Assembly: GCF_016904885.1 (NCBI RefSeq)
Contig: NZ_JADWYI010000001.1
Span: forward strand, 8,675,224-8,739,223
DNA length: 64,000 nt
Reading direction: 5' to 3'
Origin: Archangium primigenium
GTDB lineage: Bacteria > Myxococcota > Myxococcia > Myxococcales > Myxococcaceae
Shown: piece after piece, positions 42,611-52,413 of the stretch
Numbering within the stretch: the first letter of the stretch is position 1
How the letters are laid out: every line of letters starts with the position of its first letter
Program-made: the position numbers and the translations under genes
Notes under the pieces: model-generated
Databases searched by the model: none
Told to the model about the DNA's origin: nothing
The model's input: only the letters and a program-made list of their open reading frames with translations

Positions 42611-44281
42611 CTACTTCGCCCTCTGGAGCTGGGCGAGCTGGGCCTCCAGCCGCGTCACCTTCATCTTGTGGCTGGCCGCCGTCTCCAGGGCCAGCTCCGC
42701 CGCCATGAGCTTGCGCTTCATGCTCGCCACGTCCGCGCGCAGCTGGTCCCGCTCGGCGAGCAGGTCCGCGTCGGCCTCGGCGGACGGGGCCTCGGCGGGC
42801 GGGGCCGCCTCGGCGGCCTGGGCACGCGCCTCGGCCAGCTCTTCTTCCAACTCCGCCACCCGGCGCTGGAGCGCCTGACGCGCGGCGGCCTCCGCCTCGG
42901 TGGCCACGCCCTTGCTGCGCGACACCTCGAGCGCGCCCTCCAGCATCTTCACCCGCTGGCGCATGCGCTCGGCCAGGTCCTCGGCCTCGCGCACCCGGCT
43001 GTCGGCGTTGAGCTCCTCCACCTCGAGCGCCTCGTCCTCCGCGGACGCGCCCTGCGCCCGGAGCGCCGTGAGCTCGGCCTCCACCTCGGCCAGCGCGCGC
43101 GTGAGGTCCTGCCGGTCCGCCGTCGCCGTGCGCAGCTCCTCCTCCAGCCGCGTCACCTGGGCCTCGGCCGTCTCCGCCACCTCGGAGAGCGCCGCCGTGT
43201 CCGAGTCCATGCGCTCGCGCAGCCGCACCATCTCCGTCTCGGCGTCGTCCAGGCGCGCGACGAGATCGACCTTCTCGTCCTCCAGCTCGATCGAGCGGGC
43301 GCGGATCTCGTCCAGGGCGCTGGAGGACCACTCCGACTCGGAGAGCGCCGACTCCAGCTGGGTCACGCGCGCCGACAGCCCCGCGCGCTCCGCGGCCAGC
43401 AGCTCGCGCTCGCGCAGGGCCGCCTGCAACTGCTCCGCGCCGCTCTCCACCTCGGCCAGCGTCGCCTGGTACTCGTCGCGCACGGCCTCCAGCGCGCCCT
43501 GCGTCTCCAGGTGCTCGGTCACCAGCTCGGACACGCGGTCCTGTGCGAGCGACAGCGCCTCCTTCGCGCCGATCAGCTCCTCGGCGATCGCGCCCCGGGC
43601 CTCGCGCTCGCTCGTCAGCGCGTCGGTGAGGCGCGTGAGCTCGGCCTCCACCTCGGCCAGCGCGCGCGACAAGTCCTTGCGGTCCTCCTCCACGCGGCCC
43701 AGCTCCGCCTCCAGCCGCGCCACCTGGGACTCGGCGGCCGCCGTCCGGGCCATCTCCCGCGTGAGCGCCGCGGAGGACTGCTCCTTCTGCGCCGCGGCCA
43801 CCTTGAGCCCCACCAGCTGGCCCTGGGTCTCCACCACCTGGGCGCGCAGCGTCGTCTCGGCGATGCGCGAGGCGCGCAGGTCGCTGTCCCGGTCCTCGTA
43901 GAGCGTCCGGGCGCGCGCGAGCGTGTCCACCTTCTGGGCGAGCACGGCGCGCAGGTGCGCCACCATCGCCTCGGCGGAGGCGCCCACCGGGGCGCGCGGC
44001 TCCACGGGCTCGGCGAAGGGATCCGTCCCCACGGGCCGGGCCGCCGCCTCGGGGAACACGGAGGCCTGGGACGCCTGCGAGGGCCGCGCGGGCGGACGCG
44101 CGGAGGGCACGGACCCCGAGGGCCGGAAGGCGGCGGTCGAGCCCGTGGGCGCACGCACCGCGGGCACGGGCGCGGTGCGACGCGGAGGCAACGGGGGCGG
44201 CGCGGCCACGGCCACCGCCTCCGGCTCCAGCAGGCTCTCGCGCAGCTCGGCGAGGGGATCCATTTCCTCTGACGACTCCAT
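42611..44281 (-). CDS. Long coiled-coil protein
   Basis: This is a 556-aa protein. The N-terminal 110 residues are acidic and then Pro/Ala-rich. From about 115 to the end it is almost continuous heptad-repeat coiled coil, rich in Glu, Arg, Leu and Ala, with two near-identical stretches (RALAEVEAELT) about 225 residues apart. No membrane segment or catalytic motif is present. It resembles filamentous or scaffold proteins of myxobacterial polarity and gliding systems only in general composition. ATG at 44281 is used; MDPL at 44263, with AGAGGAA directly ahead, is an alternative. It is the first gene of a probable two-gene operon with hemW. Confidence 0.75.
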   Translation of the reverse strand: MESSEEMDPLAELRESLLEPEAVAVAAPPPLPPRRTAPVPAVRAPTGSTAAFRPSGSVPSARPPARPSQASQASVFPEAAARPVGTDPFAEPVEPRAPVGASAEAMVAHLRAVLAQKVDTLARARTLYEDRDSDLRASRIAETTLRAQVVETQGQLVGLKVAAAQKEQSSAALTREMARTAAAESQVARLEAELGRVEEDRKDLSRALAEVEAELTRLTDALTSEREARGAIAEELIGAKEALSLAQDRVSELVTEHLETQGALEAVRDEYQATLAEVESGAEQLQAALRERELLAAERAGLSARVTQLESALSESEWSSSALDEIRARSIELEDEKVDLVARLDDAETEMVRLRERMDSDTAALSEVAETAEAQVTRLEEELRTATADRQDLTRALAEVEAELTALRAQGASAEDEALEVEELNADSRVREAEDLAERMRQRVKMLEGALEVSRSKGVATEAEAAARQALQRRVAELEEELAEARAQAAEAAPPAEAPSAEADADLLAERDQLRADVASMKRKLMAAELALETAASHKMKVTRLEAQLAQLQRAK

Positions 44282-44399
44282 GTCCCCGTACGTTACCGCC
44301 CACGCGCCCGCTTCTCCACCGGACACGGTATCTCCCGACAACCCCGCCCTCCCGGCTGGTCTCCAGGCGTACACCTCGCGGGACGGGGGGGTGGGGAGG

Positions 44400-44500
44400 C
44401 GTTGGACAGTGGGCGGAAAGGCCTCGGCCGTGCCTTGCCACCCCCCGCGGTGGGTGCCAGGGTCGCCCGCCCATGGCTCAACGCTACACACTGTCCAACG
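44400..44500 (+). repeat. 12-bp inverted repeat bracketing the M16 peptidase start
   Basis: CGTTGGACAGTG (44400-44411) and CACTGTCCAACG (44489-44500) are perfect inverted repeats 77 nt apart. The first is upstream and the second lies in codons 6-10 of the M16 gene, so in mRNA they could enclose the start codon. It may be coincidental. Confidence 0.35.
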
Positions 44501-47070
44501 GACTCACCGTCGTCTTCCAGGAGCAGCACGCCGCCCGGGTGGCCGCCTTCCAGGTGTGGGTCAAGGTCGGCAGCGCGGATGAACGTCCCGACCAGGCCGG
44601 ACTCGCCCACCTGCACGAGCACATGCTCTTCAAGGGCACGGCGCGCCGCGCCCCGGGGGAGATCGCCCGCGACGTGGAGGCGCACGGCGGGGAGATCAAT
44701 GCTTGGACGTCCTTCGATCAGACGGTCTACCACATCGTCATCGCCAGCCAGTTCGCCCGCATGGGGCTGGACATCCTGAGTGACGCCGTGCGCGCCTCGT
44801 CGTTCGACGCGGACGAGCTGGCGCGGGAGATCGAGGTGGTGTGCGAGGAGATCAAGCGCGGCCAGGACACGCCCGCGCGCCGCGCCTCGCGCGACCTGTT
44901 CGCCACGGTGTACCAGGAGCACCCCTACCGCCACCCCGTCATCGGCACCGCCGAGAGCGTGCGCAGCTTCACCCGGGACAAGGTGCTGGAGTTCTACCGG
45001 CGGCACTACACGCCCCGGAACCTCGTGCTCTCGGCCACCGGGGACTTCACCGAGGCGGAGCTGCGCGCGTGGGTGGAGGAGTTCTTCGGCGGCGACTGGG
45101 GCCGGCCCTTCGAGGGCGTGCTGCCGCGCGTGCGCGAGCCCGAGATGACCCGGCGCCGCATCCACCTGCGCCCGGACGAGGTGAAGGAGGCCTACCTCAA
45201 CCTCGCCTTCCCCATCCCCCAGGCGGACCACCCGGACGTGCCCGCGCTGGACGCGCTCGCCATGATCGCCGGCCAGGGAGACGCCTCGCGGCTGGTGCTG
45301 GAGGTCAAGCGCAAGCGGGGCCTCGTCAATGACTTGCACGCCTACGCGTACACGCCGCGCGACCCGGGCCTGTTCGCCACGAGCCTCACCCTGCCCGCGC
45401 AGCACCTCGCCGCGGCGCTCGAGGAGACGGTGCGCGGGCTCACCGCGCTGCGCACCACCCCGGTGCCCGAGCACGAGCTGGCCACGGTGAAGTCGCTCAT
45501 CGAGTCCGAGTCCATCTACCAGCGCGAGACGGTGCAGGGCGTGGCGCGCAAGCTGGGCCACTACCAGTCCGCGCAAGGCGACCTGGACGCGGAGGCGCGC
45601 TACTACGCGGCCATCGCGCGGCTGACGCCCGAGCACATCCAGGACGTGGCCCAGCGCTACCTGCGCTTCGAGCACGCCATCGTCACGGGCCTGCTGCCCC
45701 CGGGCACCGCCTTCGGCGCCGAGCACGTCACCGACATCCTCGATCGCGTGCCCCAGGAGGCGCCCGCCGAGGCCCCGCCCCGGCGCGTGCCGCCCCCCCC
45801 GCCCACGCCCGCGCCCCGAGCGCCCCCGCCCCGGGACACCGCGGGCCGCGTGGTGGAGGAGCGCCTGCCGTCGGGCGCGCGCATCCTCGTGCGCCAGGAG
45901 CACGCCGTGCCGCTCGTCGCCCTGCGCGCCGTGTTTCCCGGCGGCCTGCGCTACGAGACGGCGGAGACCAACGGCCTGACCACCCTGCTCGCGCGCACCC
46001 TCACGCGCGGCACGCCCTCGCATGACGCCGAGGAAATCTCCCACCTCATCGACGGCTTCGCCGGCTCGCTCTCGGGCCAGGGGGGCCGCAACTCGGTGGG
46101 CATGCGGGGCGAGGTCCTCGCGCGCCACTTCGCGCCCGCCTTCCGCCTCTTCGCCGAGTGCCTCAACCAGCCGCTCTTCCCCGAGGCCGAGGTGGCGCGC
46201 GAGCGCGCCCTGCTCCTGCAGGACATCCTCACGCGCGAGGACAAGCCCAGCGGCGTGGCGTTCGACCTGTTCGGCCGCACGCTCTTCCACACGCACCCCT
46301 ACCGGCTGCCGGGCCTCGGCGAGCAGGCCTCGGTGGAGCGCCTGGGGCCGGACACCCTGCGCGCCTACCACGCCGCGCACATGGACCCGTCCCAGCTCAC
46401 CCTGAGCGTGGTGGGCGACGTGGCGGTGGACGAGGTGCTCGCGCTCGCGCACGAGGCCTTTGGCGCCTCCCGGGGCCAGGCCCGACCCCCGCCCCACGTC
46501 CCGCCCGAGTCGCCCCCCACGGCGCCCCGCCAGGACAAGCGCCAGCTCGCGCGCGCCCAGGCACACCTGGTGCTGGGCTTCCCCGGCGTGCGGCTGGACG
46601 ATCCGCGGCGGCACGCGCTGGAGGTGCTCTCCACGCTGCTCAGCGGCCAGGGCGGACGGCTCTTCGTGGAGCTGCGTGACAAGCGCTCCATGGCCTACAG
46701 CATCAGCAGCTTCTCGGTGGAGGGCGTGGACCCGGGCTACTTCGCCGTCTACATGGGCACGAGCCCGGAGAAGCTGGACGCGGCGCTGGAGGGCATCCGC
46801 GCGGAGCTCACCCGCGTGCGCGACGAGCCCATGACCGAGGCCGAGCTCACCCGCGCCCGGCGGCACCTCATCGGCACGCACGAGATTGGCCTGCAGCGCA
46901 ACAGCGCGCGCGCCGCGCTGCTCGCGCTGGACGCGTGCTACGGCCTGGGCCAGGAGAACTTCCAGCACTACGCCGAGCGCGTGGCGGCGGTGACGGCCGA
47001 GGACGTGCGCGCGGTGGCCCGCCAGCTCATCGACTTCGAGCGGAGCGCGCTCGCGGTTGTCGGGCCCTGA
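44473..47070 (+). CDS. M16 zinc peptidase, two halves fused
   Basis: This is an 865-aa protein holding two M16-type domain pairs. The first half has the inverted zinc motif HLHEH (H46, E49, H50) with MLFKGT and the distal Glu in EIEVVCEEI. A Pro-rich linker spans about residues 430-460. The second half keeps the fold (ERLPSGARILV, LLSGQGGRLFVELRDKRSMAYSISS) but has no HxxEH (TNGLTTLLARTLT), so it is a non-catalytic partner. This equals the alpha/beta arrangement of bacterial M16 pairs in one chain. There is no signal peptide. It is divergent from the coiled-coil gene. Confidence 0.92.
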   Translation: MAQRYTLSNGLTVVFQEQHAARVAAFQVWVKVGSADERPDQAGLAHLHEHMLFKGTARRAPGEIARDVEAHGGEINAWTSFDQTVYHIVIASQFARMGLDILSDAVRASSFDADELAREIEVVCEEIKRGQDTPARRASRDLFATVYQEHPYRHPVIGTAESVRSFTRDKVLEFYRRHYTPRNLVLSATGDFTEAELRAWVEEFFGGDWGRPFEGVLPRVREPEMTRRRIHLRPDEVKEAYLNLAFPIPQADHPDVPALDALAMIAGQGDASRLVLEVKRKRGLVNDLHAYAYTPRDPGLFATSLTLPAQHLAAALEETVRGLTALRTTPVPEHELATVKSLIESESIYQRETVQGVARKLGHYQSAQGDLDAEARYYAAIARLTPEHIQDVAQRYLRFEHAIVTGLLPPGTAFGAEHVTDILDRVPQEAPAEAPPRRVPPPPPTPAPRAPPPRDTAGRVVEERLPSGARILVRQEHAVPLVALRAVFPGGLRYETAETNGLTTLLARTLTRGTPSHDAEEISHLIDGFAGSLSGQGGRNSVGMRGEVLARHFAPAFRLFAECLNQPLFPEAEVARERALLLQDILTREDKPSGVAFDLFGRTLFHTHPYRLPGLGEQASVERLGPDTLRAYHAAHMDPSQLTLSVVGDVAVDEVLALAHEAFGASRGQARPPPHVPPESPPTAPRQDKRQLARAQAHLVLGFPGVRLDDPRRHALEVLSTLLSGQGGRLFVELRDKRSMAYSISSFSVEGVDPGYFAVYMGTSPEKLDAALEGIRAELTRVRDEPMTEAELTRARRHLIGTHEIGLQRNSARAALLALDACYGLGQENFQHYAERVAAVTAEDVRAVARQLIDFERSALAVVGP

Positions 47071-47104
47071 AGCCGGCCCCTGAAGCCGGGCCCTGAAAAG
47101 ACGA

Positions 47105-47165
47105 CTCCCCCCTCCCGGTGACGGGAGGAGGGAGCGGGGAGACCGGGCCTCGGTGCGAGGCCCGG
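47105..47165. terminator. Two tandem hairpins between convergent genes
   Basis: Hairpin 1: 47105-47117 with 47122-47134 (13 bp, one mismatch, loop GTGA). Hairpin 2: CCGGGCCTCG (47143-47152) with CGAGGCCCGG (47156-47165), 10 bp perfect. They fill the 117-bp gap between the M16 gene and pilY1 and probably stop transcription from both sides. Confidence 0.65.
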
Positions 47166-47187
47166 CGAACCGGGAGGACTTCGGGGC

Positions 47188-50100
47188 CTACTCGCTGCAG
47201 GCCTCGGAGTTCTCGTGACGGCACTCGTGGAGGTTGCGCGGCACCTCCAGCCAGGAGATGTCCGGCGTCACGTTCTTCTGCGAGCCGAGCTTCTCCGTCT
47301 CCACCGCCATGCCCGGAGCGGACAGGGCGACCTCGTAGCGGATGCCGCCCGTCTTGGACAGGGCGACGATCGGCGCCGGCTCGCCCGGAGGCGCGGTGGT
47401 GGGACGGCCACGGCCGCGGATCCAACCCGTGCCGCCCGCGCCGAGATCCAACCGGAAGCCCGCCGCCTGATCCGGCAGACCCGTGATGGCATCCGCCTGC
47501 CAGGCGTAGGACATGTCACCCGGACCACTCAGCGAGCAGGCCGCCGCGCCCACGCCGTCCGCCGGAGCGAACGAGGACCAGAACACCACGCCGGCGAGCA
47601 CCGTGGAGCCCGACGCGGTGCGCTCGGTGGCCTTGTTGTCGTACTTCATGAACCAGCCCGCCGACTCGGAGCCCGCGGACTTGAGCTTGGGCAGATCCGA
47701 CGCGCTCAGGTAGCGCTGCTCGACGCCGGACGCGTCCTTGAACGTCTTGTAGAGCTCCTTGGGAATCGTCACGTCCACGAGCGAGCAGTTGATGCCCTCG
47801 CACGAGACGCCCTGCTTGTCCGTCACGCGCGTCTTGTCGAAGGCCACCGCGGAGATGGAGTCCTTGAAGGTGCGCTTGGCGCCACCGTAGGCGTGGAAGC
47901 CGAAGTAGCTGTTGCCGCCCACGGTCCACTGCTCCTCGGGGTTGAGCTTGAGGTCGGACTTGAACGACGGCAGCGTCGAGCTCGTGCAGCTCCACACGCC
48001 GCTCTTCACCGAGCACGAGGTGCCGGCGCTGAACGACGTCTTGTCCGAGCTGCCCACGGGGTAGGAACCCGAGCCCGGGGACGTGGCGTTGGGGCACGAG
48101 ATGGTGAGGTTGGTGAGCGTGCGGCTGGTGTTGCTGCACGCCTCCACCGCGGAGTCGCTCTTCCACGTCTCCTTGTTCACCTGGAGCACGCCCGCCACGT
48201 ACTTGATCTCCGTGGTGCGCTCCTGGCCATTGACCTTGGACACGAACGTCTCGTCCACGTTGCACTTGAGGCGCAGGCAGGCCACCAGGTTCTGCGGGCT
48301 GCAGCCCGTGCTGGGCATGGCACGCATGTGCTGGCGGTCACCCGTTCCCAGGAAGCTGCGCAGCCACCCCGTGTCCGGCTGGAGCACGGTGGAGGCCATG
48401 TGGAAGAACGGCGCCTTCTCGAAGGCGTTGGGCGAACCGAACGCCGAGCCATCCTGGCGCTGCACCTCGAGCGAGCGCGCACCGAACCAGTTGCTCACCG
48501 TGCCGGTGCCCGTGTCGAGCACGCCCGGCTCGTGCATGCGGAACGTCCACACCTGACCGCCCATGTCGCCGACGATCATCGTGTCGAAGAAGCCGTCCAG
48601 GTCACGCTGCACGCCCTTGGCCTCGCCCACGTCGATGAGCGCGGGCGCGGCCACCACCGGCATCATCTGGTTGAGCACCGTCTGGTAGTCGGAGCCGCCC
48701 GCGCCGGGACGCGCCTCCGCGGACCAGACCTTGTTGCCCGTCCAGGCATCCACCATGTACACGCCGCGGCCACGCGAGAGGTCCGGGCTGTAGCCGCCGT
48801 TGAGCACGGCCACCCAGCGCTCGTCCCAGCCGCGCGCGTTGGACGCATCCGTGCTCTTGATCCGCACCGGGCCAATGGGAGGCGGCTTGGGCGCGAAGTT
48901 GGACCACGACTGGCCCACGCTCAGCGACTCGGGATCGCACGCGTTCGGGAACATCCAGCGGAAGGGCTTGTGCCCGCCCGAGGGATTGCGCACCGCCTCG
49001 AGCATGAGGCGCGGATCCGTCACGTCCAGCGCCGTGTAGCGATCGCCACCGCTGCGCTCGCCCACGACGGCGACGGTGCGGAACTCGTCCCACTGCTTCT
49101 TGCCGTCGGCCTTGTTCACGCCGTCGGCCCAGATGTCACGCACCATGGCGGTGCCATCCACGAAGTAGTGGTGGTTGCGCGACGCGCCGAGCTGCAGGGA
49201 CAGCTTGGCCGTCAGGTCCGGCGGGATGAAGGCCCACATCTCCTGGCCCGAGCCGATGTCGTGCAGGTCGTCCAGCACGCCCTTCTCCTGCCAGTCCGGC
49301 TTGCCGTTGCCGTTCTCGTCGGCGCTGTCGGGCAGGGCCGAGCCCACGTGGATGGCGTGCAGCATGCCCGCGTTGGAGCCCACCAGCACGATGCGCTCAC
49401 GCTTCTGCCGCTCCTTGCGGTAGCGGTCGTAGGAGCCGTAGCGGTACTCGGCGCCGGACGAGTCGGTGTCCTTCTCCAAGGGCGTGCGGGCGTAGCAGCT
49501 CTTGCCCCCACCCCCCGCGCCGCACAGCGCCTCCGAGGACACGGACGAGGAGAAGTCGTCGTAGAGCGTGGACACGCACTGGCTGCTCAGGCCCAGGTTG
49601 CACAAGAACGGCTCCACGGGCGGCTCCACCGTGACGGGCGTGGAGTGGAAGATGTCCGCGAGCTTGCAGGACTTCTTGCCCGTCTTGTCATCCGCGCACG
49701 GACGCTCCTTGTACTTGAACACGGAGCCGGTCCCGGTGAGCTCCTTGCCGGCGTAGTCCAGACCGCGCACGTGGTTGATGAGCAGCTCCACGCACTGGTC
49801 GCGCTGCGCGTTGGTGAGCGTGGTGGACGAGGCGTCCTCGCCAATCGAGTTGAGCAGCGGCGCGCAGAAGTCATCGCCGCCCGCGAGCAGCGCCGGCTTG
49901 AGCAGGGCCATGTTGTCCGTATGGAATTCCACGGGCGGGTTGTCCGCATCGGTGAACTTGCCATCGTTGTTGCGGTCCACGACCGTGAAGATGCAGCGGC
50001 CACTGTCGGCCCCCAGCGGGTTGGACAGGTCGCACTTCTTGGCCGCCTTGCGCGCGCCGAGCGTCTCGCCCAGATCCCAGAAGGGAATGGCCGCCGAGCC

Positions 50101-52404
50101 CTTCTCGACCCGGCCGTCCTCCAGCTTCGTGGCCGTGATCACCTTCACCCAGATGCCGTCGGTGTTCTCCTGGACGATGTTGTTGATGGAGAAGTCGCTC
50201 GCCTGGGGCACCAGGCCCTTCAGCTTCGTGGGCTTGTCCACGTAGAACGAGTCCTCGCAGTCCCCGTCCTCGTTGAGGTCGAACGGGATCTTCCCGTCCT
50301 TCTTCTTGGCGACATCGCAGCCCTGGGCGAACTCGCTGAAGAAGAAGAAGCGGAAGAGGTGGCCCTCGTAGGGACGGCCCATGCGCGGCACGAAGCGCGG
50401 CACGTACACGGAGGACTGACCGCCCGTCTGCACGCTGGCGATGTTGGCCGTGGCGAACGACGTGGACAGCTGGCGGATCTCGCCCAGCACCTCGTTGATG
50501 CGGCTCTTGAGGTCGTCGGTGTTGTCCGCGCGGAAGAACTTGCCGTTGCCCGCCAGCGCGATGCTCTGCAGCATCACGCCCGTGTCCTCGAGCAGCTTGC
50601 CGGTGACGGAGTCGCGGCGCTCGCCGAAGCCGATGGTGAACGTGCGGATGGTCTGCTTGCCCGCCATGTCCTCGCGCAGGTCGGTGTTGGCCAGGAAGAA
50701 GGCCACGTCGTCCATGAAGTTCTTGTTGCCCACGCCCAGACCCGTGGGCCAGTTCCAGTACTCGTAGCCGTAGTCACAGACCGTCTTCGGGTACAGCTTG
50801 CCCTCCGGGTCACCCGGGATGGGGAACTGGTCGCAGTAGTTGATGCCGCCCACGTCCGGGCTCGTCTTCGGATTGAGGCTGTTGAACTGGACCAGCGACC
50901 CGTCGGTCACGTGCCGCGCCTTGTTCTTGGTGAGGATCTCCATCATCTTCGTGATGGGCACGGTGTTGTCGTACTTGGGCGCGCCGTCCGCGATGACGAT
51001 GACCGAGTTGACTTGGCACTCGCTGCACACCAGCTTCTCCTCGGGGTTCCACGGCTCCCAGGGCTGACCGGGCAGCCACACGCCGTTGTAGACCTGCGGC
51101 TCCTTGAGCCACTCGTCCTTGGCCGAGCCGTACGCAAAGCCCTCCTGGCCCGTGTTCGGGTTGTCCTCGGTGCCGCCGTTGCAGCAGCCCGGCCAGCCGT
51201 AGCCCGGGTTGATGCTCTGCTGGAACCACTTCTCCCACGTGTTGAAGGCCGTCTGGCGCTTGGTGGAGGAGAAGTAGCCACCGAGGCCGAACAGCGCCTC
51301 ACCGATGGCGCGCTCGTCGTGGCGGTACTCCAGGTTGTTGATGGCGGTCTTGAGCGTCGCGGTGTCGCTGTCGGTGAGCTCGAAATCCGGCGCGGCCTTG
51401 CTGCAGTTGGGGTGCATACGCGCGAGGATCTCCGGCGGGTCGTACCAGCCGTGATCCTTGCCGAAGGTGGCCAGGCCCACGCGCACCGGCTGCTTGGAGC
51501 TGATGATGTCCTTGATCACCTTGCGGGTGATGACGAACTTGGGCGGACGCAGGTTGAGCGCGCCCCCCTTGAGGATCCACTTGCGGTTGGCCTCGGCGGG
51601 CAGCGGCGGCTCGTACCATCCGCGCGAGGGGCTGTTCATGGTGCCCGTCGTCTTGGCGGACACGATGGGGCCACGCCACCAGCCCACGCTCGTCAGACAC
51701 GCCTTGCACTCGTTGAGCACCGCCGAGCCGCTGTAGACGTTCTCCCAGCCAAGCACCTGCCAGCAGGCGGTCTCGATGTCCGAGGTGGGGTCGAGCTGCT
51801 TGAAGCTCACGGTGAGCGAGTACGGCGCCTCCTTCACCTGCCAGCCGATGCGCCGACCACGCGAGTGGTAGAACTTGGTGGGGTCGAAGAACGGAGAATT
51901 GAGCCCCTCGGTGTCGTAGACGTTCTTGCCGTTGAGCGTGGGCTCCGTGCTGTCCTTCTTGAACCAGTCCATCGCCTTGACGAGTTCCGAGTCCGTGCAG
52001 CCCGTGCGCAGCATGTGGCCCGAGGGACCATCGCCGCCCAGGTCACCCGGGTTCTTGGCGGGCGGGGGGGCCGGGGCCTTAGTGTCGTAGACCTCGGGCA
52101 GGTACTGGGGGTAGTCCTGCATGGACTCGTTGTTGCCCACGAGGAACATCACCGCCGCGGGCGTGCCCTTGACCTCGAAGAAGTCCTTGTCCGCGCCATC
52201 CGGCGGGCTGACCTTCGCCTCGCCCACGGACAGGGCGCTCGTGCAGCACGCGGCCTTGGTGGGCAGCGGCAGCGAGTCCGACTGGCTCTCCAGGGCCACC
52301 AGGCCCACGGCGCCGCCCATGACCAGTCCGGAGGCCAACGCCACCCTGCGTTGGAAGGGCGAGCGTAACGCACGTCGCAGCGTTTCGATGTTGATGCGCA
52401 TCAT
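47188..52404 (-). CDS. pilY1: PilY1, type IV pilus tip adhesin
   Basis: This is a 1,738-aa protein. It starts with a basic N-terminus and hydrophobic segment (RRVALASGLVMGGAVGLVAL). A von Willebrand A region starts near residue 80, but the MIDAS DxSxS is replaced by GNNES (FLVGNNESM); VNSVIVIADGAP is the later strand. The C-terminal half is the PilY1 beta-propeller, with IVLVGSNAGMLHAIHVG, DADENGNGKPDW and DRNNDGKFTDAD calcium-type loops, and VGDMGGQVWTF. About 20 Cys are spread along the chain. With the upstream minor pilins it primes and caps type IV pili in M. xanthus. AGGAG lies 7 nt before the ATG. Confidence 0.92.
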   Translation of the reverse strand: MMRINIETLRRALRSPFQRRVALASGLVMGGAVGLVALESQSDSLPLPTKAACCTSALSVGEAKVSPPDGADKDFFEVKGTPAAVMFLVGNNESMQDYPQYLPEVYDTKAPAPPPAKNPGDLGGDGPSGHMLRTGCTDSELVKAMDWFKKDSTEPTLNGKNVYDTEGLNSPFFDPTKFYHSRGRRIGWQVKEAPYSLTVSFKQLDPTSDIETACWQVLGWENVYSGSAVLNECKACLTSVGWWRGPIVSAKTTGTMNSPSRGWYEPPLPAEANRKWILKGGALNLRPPKFVITRKVIKDIISSKQPVRVGLATFGKDHGWYDPPEILARMHPNCSKAAPDFELTDSDTATLKTAINNLEYRHDERAIGEALFGLGGYFSSTKRQTAFNTWEKWFQQSINPGYGWPGCCNGGTEDNPNTGQEGFAYGSAKDEWLKEPQVYNGVWLPGQPWEPWNPEEKLVCSECQVNSVIVIADGAPKYDNTVPITKMMEILTKNKARHVTDGSLVQFNSLNPKTSPDVGGINYCDQFPIPGDPEGKLYPKTVCDYGYEYWNWPTGLGVGNKNFMDDVAFFLANTDLREDMAGKQTIRTFTIGFGERRDSVTGKLLEDTGVMLQSIALAGNGKFFRADNTDDLKSRINEVLGEIRQLSTSFATANIASVQTGGQSSVYVPRFVPRMGRPYEGHLFRFFFFSEFAQGCDVAKKKDGKIPFDLNEDGDCEDSFYVDKPTKLKGLVPQASDFSINNIVQENTDGIWVKVITATKLEDGRVEKGSAAIPFWDLGETLGARKAAKKCDLSNPLGADSGRCIFTVVDRNNDGKFTDADNPPVEFHTDNMALLKPALLAGGDDFCAPLLNSIGEDASSTTLTNAQRDQCVELLINHVRGLDYAGKELTGTGSVFKYKERPCADDKTGKKSCKLADIFHSTPVTVEPPVEPFLCNLGLSSQCVSTLYDDFSSSVSSEALCGAGGGGKSCYARTPLEKDTDSSGAEYRYGSYDRYRKERQKRERIVLVGSNAGMLHAIHVGSALPDSADENGNGKPDWQEKGVLDDLHDIGSGQEMWAFIPPDLTAKLSLQLGASRNHHYFVDGTAMVRDIWADGVNKADGKKQWDEFRTVAVVGERSGGDRYTALDVTDPRLMLEAVRNPSGGHKPFRWMFPNACDPESLSVGQSWSNFAPKPPPIGPVRIKSTDASNARGWDERWVAVLNGGYSPDLSRGRGVYMVDAWTGNKVWSAEARPGAGGSDYQTVLNQMMPVVAAPALIDVGEAKGVQRDLDGFFDTMIVGDMGGQVWTFRMHEPGVLDTGTGTVSNWFGARSLEVQRQDGSAFGSPNAFEKAPFFHMASTVLQPDTGWLRSFLGTGDRQHMRAMPSTGCSPQNLVACLRLKCNVDETFVSKVNGQERTTEIKYVAGVLQVNKETWKSDSAVEACSNTSRTLTNLTISCPNATSPGSGSYPVGSSDKTSFSAGTSCSVKSGVWSCTSSTLPSFKSDLKLNPEEQWTVGGNSYFGFHAYGGAKRTFKDSISAVAFDKTRVTDKQGVSCEGINCSLVDVTIPKELYKTFKDASGVEQRYLSASDLPKLKSAGSESAGWFMKYDNKATERTASGSTVLAGVVFWSSFAPADGVGAAACSLSGPGDMSYAWQADAITGLPDQAAGFRLDLGAGGTGWIRGRGRPTTAPPGEPAPIVALSKTGGIRYEVALSAPGMAVETEKLGSQKNVTPDISWLEVPRNLHECRHENSEACSE

Positions 52405-52413
52405 GAGAGGCTC

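Noticed and set aside
44461-47070. The M16 gene considered as two genes with a lost stop.
   Set aside because: The halves are joined by an ordinary Pro-rich linker, and one-chain double M16 proteins are a known arrangement; there is no internal start signal or leftover ribosome site.
47215-52368. A 1,717-codon plus-strand open frame opposite pilY1.
   Set aside because: Composition (His/Arg/Gly/Val-rich) is typical of an antisense shadow. The minus strand encodes PilY1 with recognisable motifs and a good ribosome site.
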